Notes: a model not told the origin generated them from the letters alone. Positions 15,214-24,682 are shown, numbered from the stretch's first letter. The stretch is 53,554 bases of DNA from Ectopseudomonas oleovorans (GCF_003052605.1 NZ_QASO01000118.1:1-53554); one strand, 5' to 3'. Numbers and translations: made by a program.

Positions 15214-18200
15214 ATGCGCCTGAAGAGCATCAAGCTGGCGGGCTTCAAGTCCTTCGTCGATCCGACGACGGTGAGCTTTCCCAGCAACATGGCGGCCGTG
15301 GTCGGCCCCAACGGTTGCGGCAAGTCGAACATCATCGACGCCGTGCGCTGGGTGATGGGCGAGAGCTCGGCGAAGAACCTGCGTGGCGAGTCGATGACCG
15401 ACGTCATCTTCAACGGCTCGAACACGCGAAAGCCGGTGACCCAGGCCTCCATCGAGCTGATCTTCGACAACAGCGACAACTCGCTGGTGGGCGAATACGC
15501 GGCGTTCGCCGAGATTTCCATCCGCCGTCGGGTGACTCGCGACGGGCAGAACACTTATTTCCTCAACGGCACCAAGTGCCGCCGCCGCGACATTACCGAC
15601 ATCTTCCTCGGCACCGGTCTGGGCCCGCGCAGCTACTCGATCATCGAGCAGGGCATGATCAGCAAGCTGATCGAGGCCAAACCCGAGGAGCTGCGCAACT
15701 TCATCGAGGAAGCGGCCGGTATCTCCAAGTACAAGGAGCGCCGCCGCGAAACCGAGAACCGCATCCGCCGCACCCAGGAAAACCTGGCGCGCCTGACCGA
15801 CCTGCGTGAAGAGTTGGAACGCCAGCTCGAACGCCTGCACCGTCAGGCTCAGGCGGCGGAGAAGTACCAGGAATACAAGGCCGAGGAGCGCCAACTCAAG
15901 GCGCAACTGCTGGCCCTGCGTTGGCAGACGCTGAACCAGCAGGTCGGCAGCCGCGAGCAGGTGATCGGCGATCAGGAAGTGGCCTTCGAGGCGCTGGTGG
16001 CCGAGCAGCGCAGCGCCGATGCCAGTATCGAACGCTTGCGCGACGGACATCACGAGCTGTCGGAACGCTTCAATCTGGTTCAGGGCCGTTTCTACTCGGT
16101 GGGTGGCGATATCGCCCGCGTCGAACAGAGCATCCAGCACGGTCAGCAGCGCCTGCGTCAGTTGCAGGACGACCTGCGTGAGGCGGAAAAGGCGCGCCTG
16201 GAGACCGAGTCGCACCTCGGCCACGACCGCACCTTGCTGGCCACCCTCGGCGAAGAACTGGAGATGCTCCTGCCCGAGCAGGAGATGACCGCCGCCGCAG
16301 CCGAGGAATCCGCCGCCGCGCTGGAAGAGGCCGAGGCCGCCATGCATGGCTGGCAGGAGCAATGGGACAGCTTCAACCAGCGCAGCGCCGAGCCGCGCCG
16401 TCAGGCCGAAGTACAGCAGTCGCGCATCGCCCAGCTGGAGCAGAGCCTGGAACGTGTGGCCGAACGCCAGCGGCGCCTGAACGAAGAATTGCAGCAACTG
16501 GTGGCCGACCCGGAAGACGCCGCCATTCTCGAATTGAACGAACAGCTTGCAGCGGGTGAGCTGGAGCAGGAAGCGCTGCAACTGACCGAAGAGCAGCAGG
16601 CCGAACGCCTGCAGCAACTGCGCGAGGAATTGCAGCAGGCTGGCCAGGCTCAGCAGCAGGCGCAAGGCGAACTGCAGCGGTTGAACGGTCGCCTGGCGTC
16701 GCTGGAGGCGTTACAACAAGCTGCGCTCGATCCGGGGCAGGGCGCAGGCGAGTGGCTGCGCGAGCAGGGCTTGCAGCAACGCCCGCGTCTGGCCGAAGGC
16801 CTGCGTGTCGAGGCCGGCTGGGAGCTGGCGGTGGAGACCGTGCTTGGCGCCGATCTGCAGGCCGTGCTGCTGGATGATTTTGCTGGCCTGGATTTCTCCG
16901 CGCTGGAGCAGGGCGAGCTGCGCCTGGTCAATCCCGGCAAAGGCGGTACGCGTCGTGCCGGCAGCCTGCTGGACAAGGTCGAGTCGAGCCATGATCTGGC
17001 GCCCTGGTTGGCCGGCGTGCGGCCGGTCGAGTCGTTGGAGCAGGCCCTGGCTGCTCGTGCGCAATTGGCTGAAGGCGAGAGCTTGATCAGCCGCGACGGT
17101 TACTGGGTTGGCCGGCACTTTCTGCGTGTGCGCCGCGCTGCCGAGGCGGACAGCGGTGTGCTGGCGCGTGGCCAGGAACTTGAGCGTCTGCAGCTTGAGC
17201 GCGAGGAGGGTGAGGCGGGACTGGCGCAGCTGGATGAACGCCTGCTGGTATTGCGCGACGAACAACGTCGCCAGGAAGAGCGGCGTGAGCAACTGCGTCG
17301 CCAGGGCCAGGAACTGGCGCGGCAGTTGAGTGAGCTGAAGGCAAAGCTGTCCGCCAGTCAGGCCAAGGCCGAGCAACTGGGTCTGCGCCGTCGCCGTCTG
17401 CAGGATGAGCTGCAGGAAGCGGCCGAGCAGCGCGAGATCGAGCAGGAGCAACTGGGCGAATCGCGTCTGCAATTGCAGGACGCGCTGGACGCCATGGCGC
17501 TGGATAACGAGCAGCGCGAAAGCCTGCTAGCCAGCCGCGACAGCCTGCGTGAGCGCCTCGACCGGGTGCGCCAGGAGGCTCGCCAGCACAAGGATCACGC
17601 TCATCAACTGGCGGTGCGCGTCGGCTCGCTCAAGGCGCAGCACGACTCTACCCGCCAGGCGCTGGAACGATTGGAAATGCAAGCCGAGCGTCTGCACGAG
17701 CGGCGCGAGCAACTGTCGCTGAACCTGGAAGAGGGCGAGGCGCCACTGGAAGAGCTGCGTATCAAGCTCGAGGAACTGCTCGAACGGCGTATGGCGGTGG
17801 ACGACGAACTACGCCAGGCACGCCTGGCGCTGGAGGACGCCGACCGCGAACTGCGCGATGCCGAGAAGCGCCGCACCCAGGCCGAGCAGCAGGCGCAACT
17901 GCTGCGCGGCCAGTTGGAGCAGCAGCGCATGGACTGGCAGTCGCTCAACGTGCGGCGCAAGGCGCTGGCCGATCAGCTCGCCGAGGACAACTACGATCTG
18001 CACGGGGTGATCGCCACGTTGCCGGCCGAAGCCACGGAAAGCGCCTGGGAAGAAGAGCTGGAGCGCATGGCCGCACGCATCGCCCGTCTCGGTCCGATCA
18101 ACCTCGCGGCCATCGACGAGTATCAGCAGCAGTCCGAGCGCAAGCGCTACCTGGATGCGCAGGACGCGGATCTGGTCGAAGCGTTGGAAACCCTGGAGAA

Positions 18201-18702
18201 CGTCATCCGCAAGATCGACAAGGAAACGCGTAATCGTTTCAAGGATACCTTCGATCAGATCAATGGCGGTTTGCAGGCGCTCTTTCCAAAAGTTTTCGGT
18301 GGCGGCAACGCTTATTTGGAACTCACTGGCGAAGATTTACTCGATACCGGTGTGACCATCATGGCGCGGCCCCCGGGCAAGAAGAACAGCACCATTCATT
18401 TGCTCTCCGGTGGAGAGAAAGCGTTGACCGCTTTGGCACTGGTGTTTTCCATCTTCCAGCTCAATCCGGCGCCGTTCTGCATGTTGGACGAAGTGGATGC
18501 ACCGCTGGACGATGCCAACGTCGGGCGCTACGCGCGACTGGTCAAGGAGATGTCAGCCACGGTGCAGTTCATCTACATCACCCACAACAAGATCGCCATG
18601 GAAATGGCCGATCAGTTGATGGGGGTCACCATGCACGAGCCGGGTTGCTCGCGTCTGGTGGCGGTGGATGTCGAGGAGGCGCTGGCGATGGTGGAGGCGT
18701 GA
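15214..18702 (+). CDS. smc: Chromosome segregation ATPase SMC
   Basis: SMC dimers with ScpA and ScpB form the condensin that compacts and separates sister chromosomes. The 1162 residues show the full layout. The N-terminal head has Walker A GPNGCGKS at residues 31-38. A coiled coil (about 165-490) leads to a hinge (about 510-640, GEWLREQGLQQRPRLAEGLR). A second coiled coil, very rich in Glu, Gln, Arg and Leu, runs to about 1000. The C-terminal head has the ABC signature LLSGGEKALTALALVFSIF near 1060 and Walker B CMLDEVDAPLDDANV near 1085. It begins six bases after the GntR stop with only a weak ribosome site, so coupled translation is possible. Confidence 0.96.
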   Translation: MRLKSIKLAGFKSFVDPTTVSFPSNMAAVVGPNGCGKSNIIDAVRWVMGESSAKNLRGESMTDVIFNGSNTRKPVTQASIELIFDNSDNSLVGEYAAFAEISIRRRVTRDGQNTYFLNGTKCRRRDITDIFLGTGLGPRSYSIIEQGMISKLIEAKPEELRNFIEEAAGISKYKERRRETENRIRRTQENLARLTDLREELERQLERLHRQAQAAEKYQEYKAEERQLKAQLLALRWQTLNQQVGSREQVIGDQEVAFEALVAEQRSADASIERLRDGHHELSERFNLVQGRFYSVGGDIARVEQSIQHGQQRLRQLQDDLREAEKARLETESHLGHDRTLLATLGEELEMLLPEQEMTAAAAEESAAALEEAEAAMHGWQEQWDSFNQRSAEPRRQAEVQQSRIAQLEQSLERVAERQRRLNEELQQLVADPEDAAILELNEQLAAGELEQEALQLTEEQQAERLQQLREELQQAGQAQQQAQGELQRLNGRLASLEALQQAALDPGQGAGEWLREQGLQQRPRLAEGLRVEAGWELAVETVLGADLQAVLLDDFAGLDFSALEQGELRLVNPGKGGTRRAGSLLDKVESSHDLAPWLAGVRPVESLEQALAARAQLAEGESLISRDGYWVGRHFLRVRRAAEADSGVLARGQELERLQLEREEGEAGLAQLDERLLVLRDEQRRQEERREQLRRQGQELARQLSELKAKLSASQAKAEQLGLRRRRLQDELQEAAEQREIEQEQLGESRLQLQDALDAMALDNEQRESLLASRDSLRERLDRVRQEARQHKDHAHQLAVRVGSLKAQHDSTRQALERLEMQAERLHERREQLSLNLEEGEAPLEELRIKLEELLERRMAVDDELRQARLALEDADRELRDAEKRRTQAEQQAQLLRGQLEQQRMDWQSLNVRRKALADQLAEDNYDLHGVIATLPAEATESAWEEELERMAARIARLGPINLAAIDEYQQQSERKRYLDAQDADLVEALETLENVIRKIDKETRNRFKDTFDQINGGLQALFPKVFGGGNAYLELTGEDLLDTGVTIMARPPGKKNSTIHLLSGGEKALTALALVFSIFQLNPAPFCMLDEVDAPLDDANVGRYARLVKEMSATVQFIYITHNKIAMEMADQLMGVTMHEPGCSRLVAVDVEEALAMVEA

Positions 18703-18915
18703 TGGCAGAGCGCCGCGAGATTAACTGAATACAGACAAAACCTTATGCGGCTCCCTGTGTAAAGTTGCCTTTCGTCGTGCTAGCTTATTGCCCACTTTTG
18801 TTACACGCGGAAAACGTCAGATAGAACATCAAGTTGGCGCCGCGTTTTATAGTTGAGTTGTGATCCGGTTGATTGGATCTTTTTTTCACCAGAATTTTTA
18901 AGGGTCAGGTATTTC

Positions 18916-19737
18916 ATGGAATTCGGTCTGCGCGAGTGGCTGATCGTTATTGGCATCATCGTTATCGCTGGCATCCTTTTCGACGGCTGGCGCCGTATGC
19001 GCGGTGGCAAGGGCAAGCTCAAATTCAGGCTCGATCGCAGCTTCGCCAACATGCCTGATGACGACAGTGACCCAGATTTGCTCAGTACGCCACGTGTGGT
19101 AAATCGCGACCACGAGCCGCAGTTAGACGAAGACGAACTGCCGTCGATGAGCGCCAAGGACCTGCCACGTCGTCCACGCAACGAGCCGCAACAGGGCGAC
19201 CTCAATCTGGCTGTCGATGAGCCGGTGCCGACTCTGCTCAACCCGGTCGATGACGAACCCGTCGAACCGAAGAAAGCCTCCAAGCCGGCTGCCGATGCCG
19301 CACCGGTAGAAGAGGTGCTGGTGATCAACGTGGTCGCCCGCGACGACTTCGGCTTCAAGGGCCCGGCGCTGCTACAGAACATCCTCGAAAGCGGTCTGCG
19401 CTTCGGTGAGATGGACATCTTCCATCGTCACGAAAGCATGGCGGGTAATGGCGAGGTGCTGTTCTCCATGGCCAACGCACTCAAGCCGGGCACCTTCGAT
19501 CTCGACGATATCGAAGGCTTCAGCACCCGCGCGGTGAGTTTCTTCCTCAGTCTGCCTGGCCCGCGTCACCCCAAGCAGGCCTTCGACGTCATGGTCGCGG
19601 CCGCGCGCAAGCTGGCCCATGAACTGGGCGGTGAGCTGAAGGACGACCAGCGCAGCGTGATGACTGCGCAGACCATCGAACACTATCGCCAGCGCATCGT
19701 CGAATTCGAGCGCCGGCAACTGACCCAGAAACGCTGA
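18916..19737 (+). CDS. zipA: Cell division protein ZipA
   Basis: ZipA tethers FtsZ to the inner membrane. The 273-residue protein begins MEFGLREWLIVIGIIVIAGI, giving one N-terminal membrane segment (about residues 6-24) followed by basic residues. A long acidic, proline-containing linker follows (to about 130), then the C-terminal FtsZ-binding domain with LVINVVARDDFGFKGPALLQ, FGEMDIFHRHE and FSMANALKPGTFD. The start follows AGGGTCAGG. A longer frame by 21 codons from an upstream ATG is unlikely. The gene stands between smc and ligA, the usual order in Pseudomonas. Confidence 0.93.
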   Translation: MEFGLREWLIVIGIIVIAGILFDGWRRMRGGKGKLKFRLDRSFANMPDDDSDPDLLSTPRVVNRDHEPQLDEDELPSMSAKDLPRRPRNEPQQGDLNLAVDEPVPTLLNPVDDEPVEPKKASKPAADAAPVEEVLVINVVARDDFGFKGPALLQNILESGLRFGEMDIFHRHESMAGNGEVLFSMANALKPGTFDLDDIEGFSTRAVSFFLSLPGPRHPKQAFDVMVAAARKLAHELGGELKDDQRSVMTAQTIEHYRQRIVEFERRQLTQKR

Positions 19738-19756
19738 CCCGTACACGAAGTCGAAA

Positions 19757-19783
19757 GAGAGCAGCCAAGGCTGCTCTTTTCGT
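19757..19783 (+). terminator. Probable terminator between zipA and ligA
   Basis: AGAGCAGCC pairs with GGCTGCTCT across an AA loop and is followed by TTTCGTTT. It lies 20 bases after zipA and 15 before ligA, so it may only partly stop transcription into ligA. Confidence 0.6.
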
Positions 19784-19797
19784 TTGAGAGACCGAGC

Positions 19798-22158
19798 ATG
19801 ACCGACGCCGCCCAACGTATTTCCGAACTGCGCAACGAACTGGACGCGCACAACTACCGTTACTACGTGCTGGATGAGCCGAGCGTTCCCGATGCCGAGT
19901 ACGACCGACTGTTCCGCGAGCTGCAGGCGCTGGAAGCCGAGCACCCGGAACTGGTCACGCCGGAGTCGCCGACCCAGCGTGTCGGCGGCGAGGCGCTCAG
20001 CGCCTTCGGCGAGGTGCGCCATGAAGTGCCGATGCTCAGCCTGGGCAACGCCTTCGATGAGGACGATCTGCGTGCCTTCGACCGCAGCGTGCAGAACGGC
20101 CTCGGCGTACAGGGCGGCGACCTGTTCGGCGGCGGCGCCGAGATCGAGTACAGCTGCGAACCCAAGCTCGACGGCCTGGCCGTCAGCCTGCGCTACGAGA
20201 ACGGCCAACTGGTGCGCGGCGCCACGCGCGGCGACGGCAGTACCGGCGAAGACATCACCAGCAATGTGCGCACCATCCGCAACGTGCCGCTCAAGCTGCT
20301 GGGTGAGGGCTGGCCGCAGGTGCTGGAGGTACGCGGTGAGGTGTTCATGCCCAAGTCCGGTTTCGAGGAGCTCAACGCACGCCAGGCCGAGAGCGGCGGC
20401 AAGACCTTCGCCAACCCGCGTAACGCCGCTGCCGGCAGCCTGCGTCAGCTCGACCCGAAGATCACTGCCAGCCGCCCGCTGGAGTTCTGCTGCTATGGCG
20501 TTGGTCAGGTCAGCGGCGAGCTGCCGGGCACCCAGGTGGCCATGCTGCAGCAGCTCAAGGCCTGGGGCGTACCCATCAGTCGCGAACTGAAGCTGGCCAA
20601 GGGCGTCGAGGCCTGCCTGGATTACTACAGAGATATCGCCGAGCGGCGCATGAGCCTGGCCTATGACATCGATGGCGTGGTGTTCAAGGTCAACAATATC
20701 GAAGATCAGCAGCAACTGGGTTTCCGCGCGCGTACCCCGCACTGGGCCATCGCCCACAAGTTCCCGGCGCAGGAAGAGCTGACCGAACTGCTCGACGTGG
20801 AATTTCAGGTCGGGCGTACCGGTGCGGTGACGCCAGTGGCGCGTCTGAATCCGGTCAAGGTGGCCGGTGTGATGGTGGCCAACGCTACCCTGCATAACAT
20901 GGATGAGGTGGCACGCCTGGGTGTAATGATCGGCGACACGGTGATCATCCGCCGTGCTGGCGACGTGATCCCGCAGGTGATGGCCGTGGTGCCCGAGCGT
21001 CGCCCGGAGAACGCGCGCCCGGTGCACATTCCCGAGCAATGCCCGGTGTGCGGCTCGGCGGTGGAGCGCACGCAACTGGTCAAGCGCAGCAAGGGCAAGG
21101 AATCGGTCAGCGAAGGTTCGGTGTATCGCTGCGTCGGTCGCCTGAGCTGCCAGGCGCAGCTCAAGCAGGCGATCATCCACTTCGTCTCGCGCCGTGCCAT
21201 GGATATCGAAGGCCTCGGCGACAAGACCATCGAGCAACTGGTGGACGAGAAGCTGATTGCTTCGCCGGCTGACCTGTACAAGCTGACCTTCGAACAGATC
21301 ATCGGCCTGGAAGGCTTCGCCGAAGTCTCCAGCAACAAGCTGCTGAAGGCCATCGAGGACAGCAAGCGGCCGACCCTGGCGCGCTTCATCTATGCGCTCG
21401 GTATTCCCGATGTGGGCGAGGAAACCGCCAAGGTGCTGGCGCGCTCCCTGGCCTCGCTGGAGCGAGTGCGCAAGGCACTGCCGCAAGTGCTGACCTATCT
21501 GCCGGATATTGGTCTGGAGGTCGCGCACGAGATCCACAGCTTCTTCGAGGATGAACACAATCAGCAGGTGATCAGCGCCTTGCTGGGCGAATGCGGTCTC
21601 GAACTGCAGGAAGAGGGTGAGCTGAGCGCCGAGTTCTCGGCCGTCGCCACCCTTGGGGACATGCTCGATAAGCTGAACATTCCGAGTGTCGGCCCCGGAG
21701 CGGCGCAGAAGCTGGCGGAGCGTTTTGGCAGTCTGGAGGGTGTGCTTGGCGGCGACTGGCTGGACATGCGTCAGGCCCTGCCGGAGAAACAGGCCAAGGC
21801 TGTACGCGAGTTTTTCGACAATGCCGATAACGCCCAGCTCGCGCGCGCTATCGAGCAGCAACTGCGCGATTTCGGCATGCACTGGGAAAGCGAGAAGAAA
21901 GTTGCCGAAGGTCTGCCCCTGGTCGGCCAGACCTGGGTGCTCACCGGCACGCTGGAGGTGATGAGTCGCGACGTCGCCAAGGAAAAGCTGGAGAGCCTGG
22001 GCGCCAAGGTGGCCGGTTCTGTCTCGGCCAAGACCCACTGCGTGGTTGCCGGGCCAGGTGCCGGCTCGAAGCTGGCCAAGGCCAGCGAGCTGGGGGTGAA
22101 GGTGCTGGACGAAGCGCAGTTCCTCGACCAGCTCAAAGTCTACGGTATCGAGGCGTAG
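19798..22158 (+). CDS. ligA: NAD-dependent DNA ligase
   Basis: LigA seals nicks in replication and repair using NAD. The 786 residues contain the Ia domain (HNYRYYVLDEPSVPDAEYD), the adenylation Lys123 in CEPKLDGLAVSLR, and the motif NPRNAAAGSLRQLD. Then come an OB fold, a zinc finger with C-P-V-C near residue 415 and later Cys in YRCVGRLSCQAQ, helix-hairpin-helix repeats (about 500-640), and a C-terminal BRCT domain (LVGQTWVLTGTLEVMSRDVA). The length is slightly above the E. coli enzyme, as is usual for Pseudomonas. Confidence 0.96.
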   Translation: MTDAAQRISELRNELDAHNYRYYVLDEPSVPDAEYDRLFRELQALEAEHPELVTPESPTQRVGGEALSAFGEVRHEVPMLSLGNAFDEDDLRAFDRSVQNGLGVQGGDLFGGGAEIEYSCEPKLDGLAVSLRYENGQLVRGATRGDGSTGEDITSNVRTIRNVPLKLLGEGWPQVLEVRGEVFMPKSGFEELNARQAESGGKTFANPRNAAAGSLRQLDPKITASRPLEFCCYGVGQVSGELPGTQVAMLQQLKAWGVPISRELKLAKGVEACLDYYRDIAERRMSLAYDIDGVVFKVNNIEDQQQLGFRARTPHWAIAHKFPAQEELTELLDVEFQVGRTGAVTPVARLNPVKVAGVMVANATLHNMDEVARLGVMIGDTVIIRRAGDVIPQVMAVVPERRPENARPVHIPEQCPVCGSAVERTQLVKRSKGKESVSEGSVYRCVGRLSCQAQLKQAIIHFVSRRAMDIEGLGDKTIEQLVDEKLIASPADLYKLTFEQIIGLEGFAEVSSNKLLKAIEDSKRPTLARFIYALGIPDVGEETAKVLARSLASLERVRKALPQVLTYLPDIGLEVAHEIHSFFEDEHNQQVISALLGECGLELQEEGELSAEFSAVATLGDMLDKLNIPSVGPGAAQKLAERFGSLEGVLGGDWLDMRQALPEKQAKAVREFFDNADNAQLARAIEQQLRDFGMHWESEKKVAEGLPLVGQTWVLTGTLEVMSRDVAKEKLESLGAKVAGSVSAKTHCVVAGPGAGSKLAKASELGVKVLDEAQFLDQLKVYGIEA

Positions 22159-22214
22159 GCGCTGTTCGCGAGCAGAACTCGCGCCTGAAGAGGCAGGCGA
22201 AGATACGCCGATCT

Positions 22215-22240
22215 TGTAGGAGCGGCTTCAGCCGCGAAAT
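22215..22240. repeat. Single REP unit (GTAGGAGCGGCTTCAGCCGCGAA type)
   Basis: AGCGGCTTCAGCCGCG forms a short hairpin after TTGTAGG. This is a different REP subclass from the GGCTTGCCGGCGAT units nearby. Confidence 0.65.
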
Positions 22241-22303
22241 GACCGGTGCAGGGTAGCTCCAAGGCTCCCGGATTGCATGAATTTAGGTGTCGAACCCAGA
22301 ATC

Positions 22304-22366
22304 TGTAGGAGCCGGCTTGCCGGCGATCCTTTATGCAGAAGCATCGCCGGCAAGCCGGCTCCTACG
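22304..22366. repeat. REP pair (TAGGAGCCGGCTTGCCGGCGAT type), copy 2
   Basis: Two almost perfect inverted REP units flank a 17-base spacer, located between the convergent ends of ligA and the thioredoxin-fold gene. Confidence 0.85.
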
Positions 22367-22376
22367 AAAGCGCGGC

Positions 22377-22745
22377 TCAACCGGCGAAGCGCTGATCCAG
22401 ATAGGCGATGATCGCCTTGGACTCGTACAGCCAGGTGCTCTGGCCGTTTTCCTCGATGCGCAGGCACGGCACCTTGATGCGGCCGCCGTGCTGCTCCAGT
22501 GCCTGACGATGTTCGGCGTTGTTCTTGGCGTCGCGCAGTTGCACCGGCAGGTTGAGGCGGTGCAGGCTGCGCCTGACCTTGACGCAGAACGGGCAGGCGT
22601 GGAACTGGTACAGCGCCAGGTTGGCCGTGGCGCGCTCGACCTCGGCTTGCGCCTCGGGGCTGCGCTTTAGCTTGCGCGGGCGGCTGATCCAGTCGGCGAA
22701 CACGACGAGCTGACCCAGGCCGATACGAAGGGCTTTGAGCAACAT
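22377..22745 (-). CDS. Glutaredoxin-like / GST N-terminal-domain protein with CPFC motif
   Basis: The 122-residue product starts with a short hydrophobic stretch (MLLKALRIGLGQLVVFADWI) and continues with a thioredoxin fold: LALYQFHACPFCVKVRRSLH holds the C-P-F-C redox pair, KVPCLRI the cis-proline, and WLYESKAIIAYLDQRF the end of the domain. No helical GST domain follows. It probably acts as a membrane-associated glutaredoxin; partner and substrate are unknown. The ATG is preceded by CAGGAG at a workable distance; an upstream ATG would add 14 residues without a ribosome site. Confidence 0.82.
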   Translation of the reverse strand: MLLKALRIGLGQLVVFADWISRPRKLKRSPEAQAEVERATANLALYQFHACPFCVKVRRSLHRLNLPVQLRDAKNNAEHRQALEQHGGRIKVPCLRIEENGQSTWLYESKAIIAYLDQRFAG

Positions 22746-22801
22746 CTTTCTAACTCCTGAACGGGCATGCCGCGGGCGGCACTGCAAATGATCTTTGCGG
22801 C

Positions 22802-22858
22802 GTGCCCACCCTCATCCGGCGCTTCGCGCCACCTTCTCCCGGTGGGAGAAGGGTCATC
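22802..22858. repeat. CCCTCATCCGGCGCTTCGCGCC repeat with CCGGTGGGAGAAGG hairpin
   Basis: The left half has GGCGCTTCGCGCC (stem of 5), and CCTTCTCCCGGTGGGAGAAGG forms a second hairpin. Sequences of this form are common intergenic repeats in many Proteobacteria (recalled). Confidence 0.55.
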
Positions 22859-22896
22859 GAGGAAGGCGTCGCTACGCGACTTTCACGCTAAACGGC

Positions 22897-22928
22897 GACG
22901 GCCGTTCACCGAAGTGAGCGGCCGTCGT
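22897..22928 (-). terminator. Hairpin downstream of folE
   Basis: GACGGCCG pairs with CGGCCGTC around a 14-base loop, 12 bases beyond the folE stop. The T run on the leftward side is short, so termination may be partial. Confidence 0.5.
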
Positions 22929-22939
22929 CTTGAGTGGTG

Positions 22940-23485
22940 TCAACGAACCAGATTGAGGAATTCGCCGCGGGTCGCCGGGTTGCTGCGGAATTCGCCGAGC
23001 ATCACCGAGGTGACCATGGAGGAGTTCTGCTTCTCCACGCCACGCATCATCATGCACATGTGCTGCGCTTCGATGACCACTGCCACGCCGAGTGCGCCGG
23101 TGACCTGCTCAATTGCTTCGGCGATCTGCCGGCTGAGGTTTTCCTGGATCTGCAGGCGGCGGGCGTACATGTCGACGATGCGCGCTACCTTGGACAGGCC
23201 GAGCACCTTGCCGTTGGGAATGTAGGCAACATGGGCCTTACCGATGAACGGCAGCAGATGATGCTCGCACAGCGAATACAGCTCGATGTTCTTGACCAGC
23301 ACCATCTCGCTGTTGTCGGAGCTGAACAGCGCGCCGTTGGTGACCTCTTCCAGCGTCTGCTGGTAGCCACGGCAGAGGTACTGCATGGCCTTGGCGGCGC
23401 GCTTGGGCGTGTCCAGCAGGCCTTCGCGGGAAACGTCCTCGCCAAGCTGGCCAAGGATCGCGGTGTACTGTTGTTCCAGGGACAT
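22940..23485 (-). CDS. folE: GTP cyclohydrolase I
   Basis: FolE makes 7,8-dihydroneopterin triphosphate from GTP for folate synthesis. The 181 residues carry the zinc and active-site motifs SLCEHHLLPFIGKAHVAYIP (zinc ligands C73 and H76 within it), GLSKVARIVD and EAQHMCMMMRGVEKQNSSM with the third zinc Cys, C144. The TSVMLGEFRSNPATRGEFL end is typical. The ATG is the natural start (MSLEQQYTAILGQLGEDVSREG). The same frame stays open far upstream into a neighbouring gene, but that part has no FolE character. The protein is of the FolE1 type, zinc dependent. Confidence 0.95.
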   Translation of the reverse strand: MSLEQQYTAILGQLGEDVSREGLLDTPKRAAKAMQYLCRGYQQTLEEVTNGALFSSDNSEMVLVKNIELYSLCEHHLLPFIGKAHVAYIPNGKVLGLSKVARIVDMYARRLQIQENLSRQIAEAIEQVTGALGVAVVIEAQHMCMMMRGVEKQNSSMVTSVMLGEFRSNPATRGEFLNLVR

Positions 23486-23562
23486 GGAAAATCCTGTTGG
23501 GTATCGAATGGGCGCAGGGTAGGGCGCCGACAGGGGCCTGGCAAGAGTGCCAGGTTCTCTGA

Positions 23563-24118
23563 TTACTCGTCGCGACCATCCATCATGGTGCGCTTGAGGA
23601 TGATGTATACCGCGCCGGTGCCGCCGTGCTTGGCCAGGCAGGAGCTGAACCCCAGCACCTGCGGGTGCTGGCGCAGCCAGGTGTTCACATGGCTTTTGAT
23701 CATCGGTTTGCGCCCATCCATGCGCACCGCCTTGCCGTGGGTGACGCGTACGCAGCGAATCTCCAACTTGGTGGCTTCGGCGAGAAACTCCCACAGCGTG
23801 TCGCGCTTTCTCGACGCTCATGCCGTGGAGGTCGAGGCTGCCGTCGAACGGAATCTGGCCCAGCTTGAGCTTGCGCATCTGACCGTCCTGCACGCCGTTG
23901 CCGGCCCAGTACAGCGGGTCTTCAGCGCCAACGTCGATGACGAACTGGTCGGACAGCCCGTCCACCTTGATCTCGCCCTGGCTGATGGTTGCAGCCTGGC
24001 GCAGGGTGTTGAACTGTTTACGGTCAGTTTTGGGTTTGCCGGTATCGGCGCGGTCGTGCTTGATCGGCTTGACGCCGCGCAGCTCGGCCTGGAACAGGGA
24101 AAAGTCGTCGTCTTGCAT
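23563..24118 (-). pseudogene. Smr-domain (DUF/MutS2-type nuclease-like) protein, frameshifted
   Basis: The first part begins MQDDDFSLFQAELRGVKPIK and runs to DGSLDLHGMSVEKAR, the start of an Smr domain. There the frame breaks, and the rest of the domain (LEIRCVRVTHGKAVR, then VLGFSSCLAKHGGTGAVYIILK) continues in another frame to a proper stop. Total length minus the shift is consistent with loss of two bases in a GCGCGCG tract near 23801-23806; restoring them gives a 185-residue protein of normal family length. Both key segments, LDLHG and the late GGTGA with its RCVRVTHGKA partner, are intact. The lesion is therefore recent or a sequencing error. Confidence 0.85.
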
Positions 24119-24186
24119 CGGTGGCTCCGCGAAACAGGCTGGCATTTTACCCAAATGCCGGCCGTGTAAGCGTAGAAAGACGAATT

Positions 24187-24257
24187 TGTAGGAGCCCGCT
24201 TGCGGGCGATCATCAATTCGATTGAAGAAGAGCATCACCGGCAAGCCGGCTCCTACG
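24187..24257. repeat. REP pair, copy 3
   Basis: GTAGGAGCCCGCTTGCGGGCGAT and the inverted CACCGGCAAGCCGGCTCCTAC face each other around about 25 bases. The two arms differ in the stem (CCCGC against CCGGC), so each forms its own hairpin. Confidence 0.8.
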
Positions 24258-24283
24258 GTTTTTGGTGCTGTGTTTTCGGGTGA

Positions 24284-24601
24284 TCAGTCGCGCTTTTTCA
24301 TCAATGATGGCGACAGGCTTAGATCGCTGGGGCGACGCAGGCGTCTGCGGCAGCGACGCCAGAAGGCGATCCCGGCCCACAGCAGGAACAGGCCGAGCAG
24401 CAGGACGGTGGCCTCGCCGGTGGAGTCGTTGAGCGTACCCAGTACCGGCGCGCGGCCTGCCAGCGAGGCGACACCCGCCATCGCCAGCAGAATGCCGAAG
24501 GCAGCGAGCAGGGCGCCCAGGCCGGCTCCGATACGCAGGCGCCAGTTTTTCGGCGGGCGTGGACGCAAGCGGCGTGCATCGAAATCGTCGGACAGCTTCA
24601 T
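24284..24601 (-). CDS. Small inner-membrane protein of unknown function, 105 residues
   Basis: The N-terminus MKLSDDFDARRLRPRPPKNW is charged and cytoplasmic. Two hydrophobic segments follow (about residues 24-48, GAGLGALLAAFGILLAMAGV, and 64-82, ATVLLLGLFLLWAGIAFW). The tail is strongly basic (RRCRRRLRRPSDLS). This gives a two-pass protein with both ends in the cytoplasm. It is not recognised as a named family. It stands alone between the Smr gene and the isochorismatase-like gene, in the same direction. The start has GGAAATCGGA before it. Confidence 0.72.
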   Translation of the reverse strand: MKLSDDFDARRLRPRPPKNWRLRIGAGLGALLAAFGILLAMAGVASLAGRAPVLGTLNDSTGEATVLLLGLFLLWAGIAFWRRCRRRLRRPSDLSLSPSLMKKRD

Positions 24602-24682
24602 TCCGATTTCCTTTGGCTTATCCCCGGTATGACCGGCTGGTCGCGTCCGGGTTCCGCAGTGCTGGCGATACTGCTTCAGGTT

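Noticed and set aside
22940..24244. A single 434-codon leftward frame covering folE and the Smr gene
   Set aside because: Only its last 181 codons are FolE and its codons 43 to about 146 are the first half of the Smr protein. The middle is out-of-frame translation of the Smr domain and a promoter gap; the frame is open by chance and because of the frameshift.
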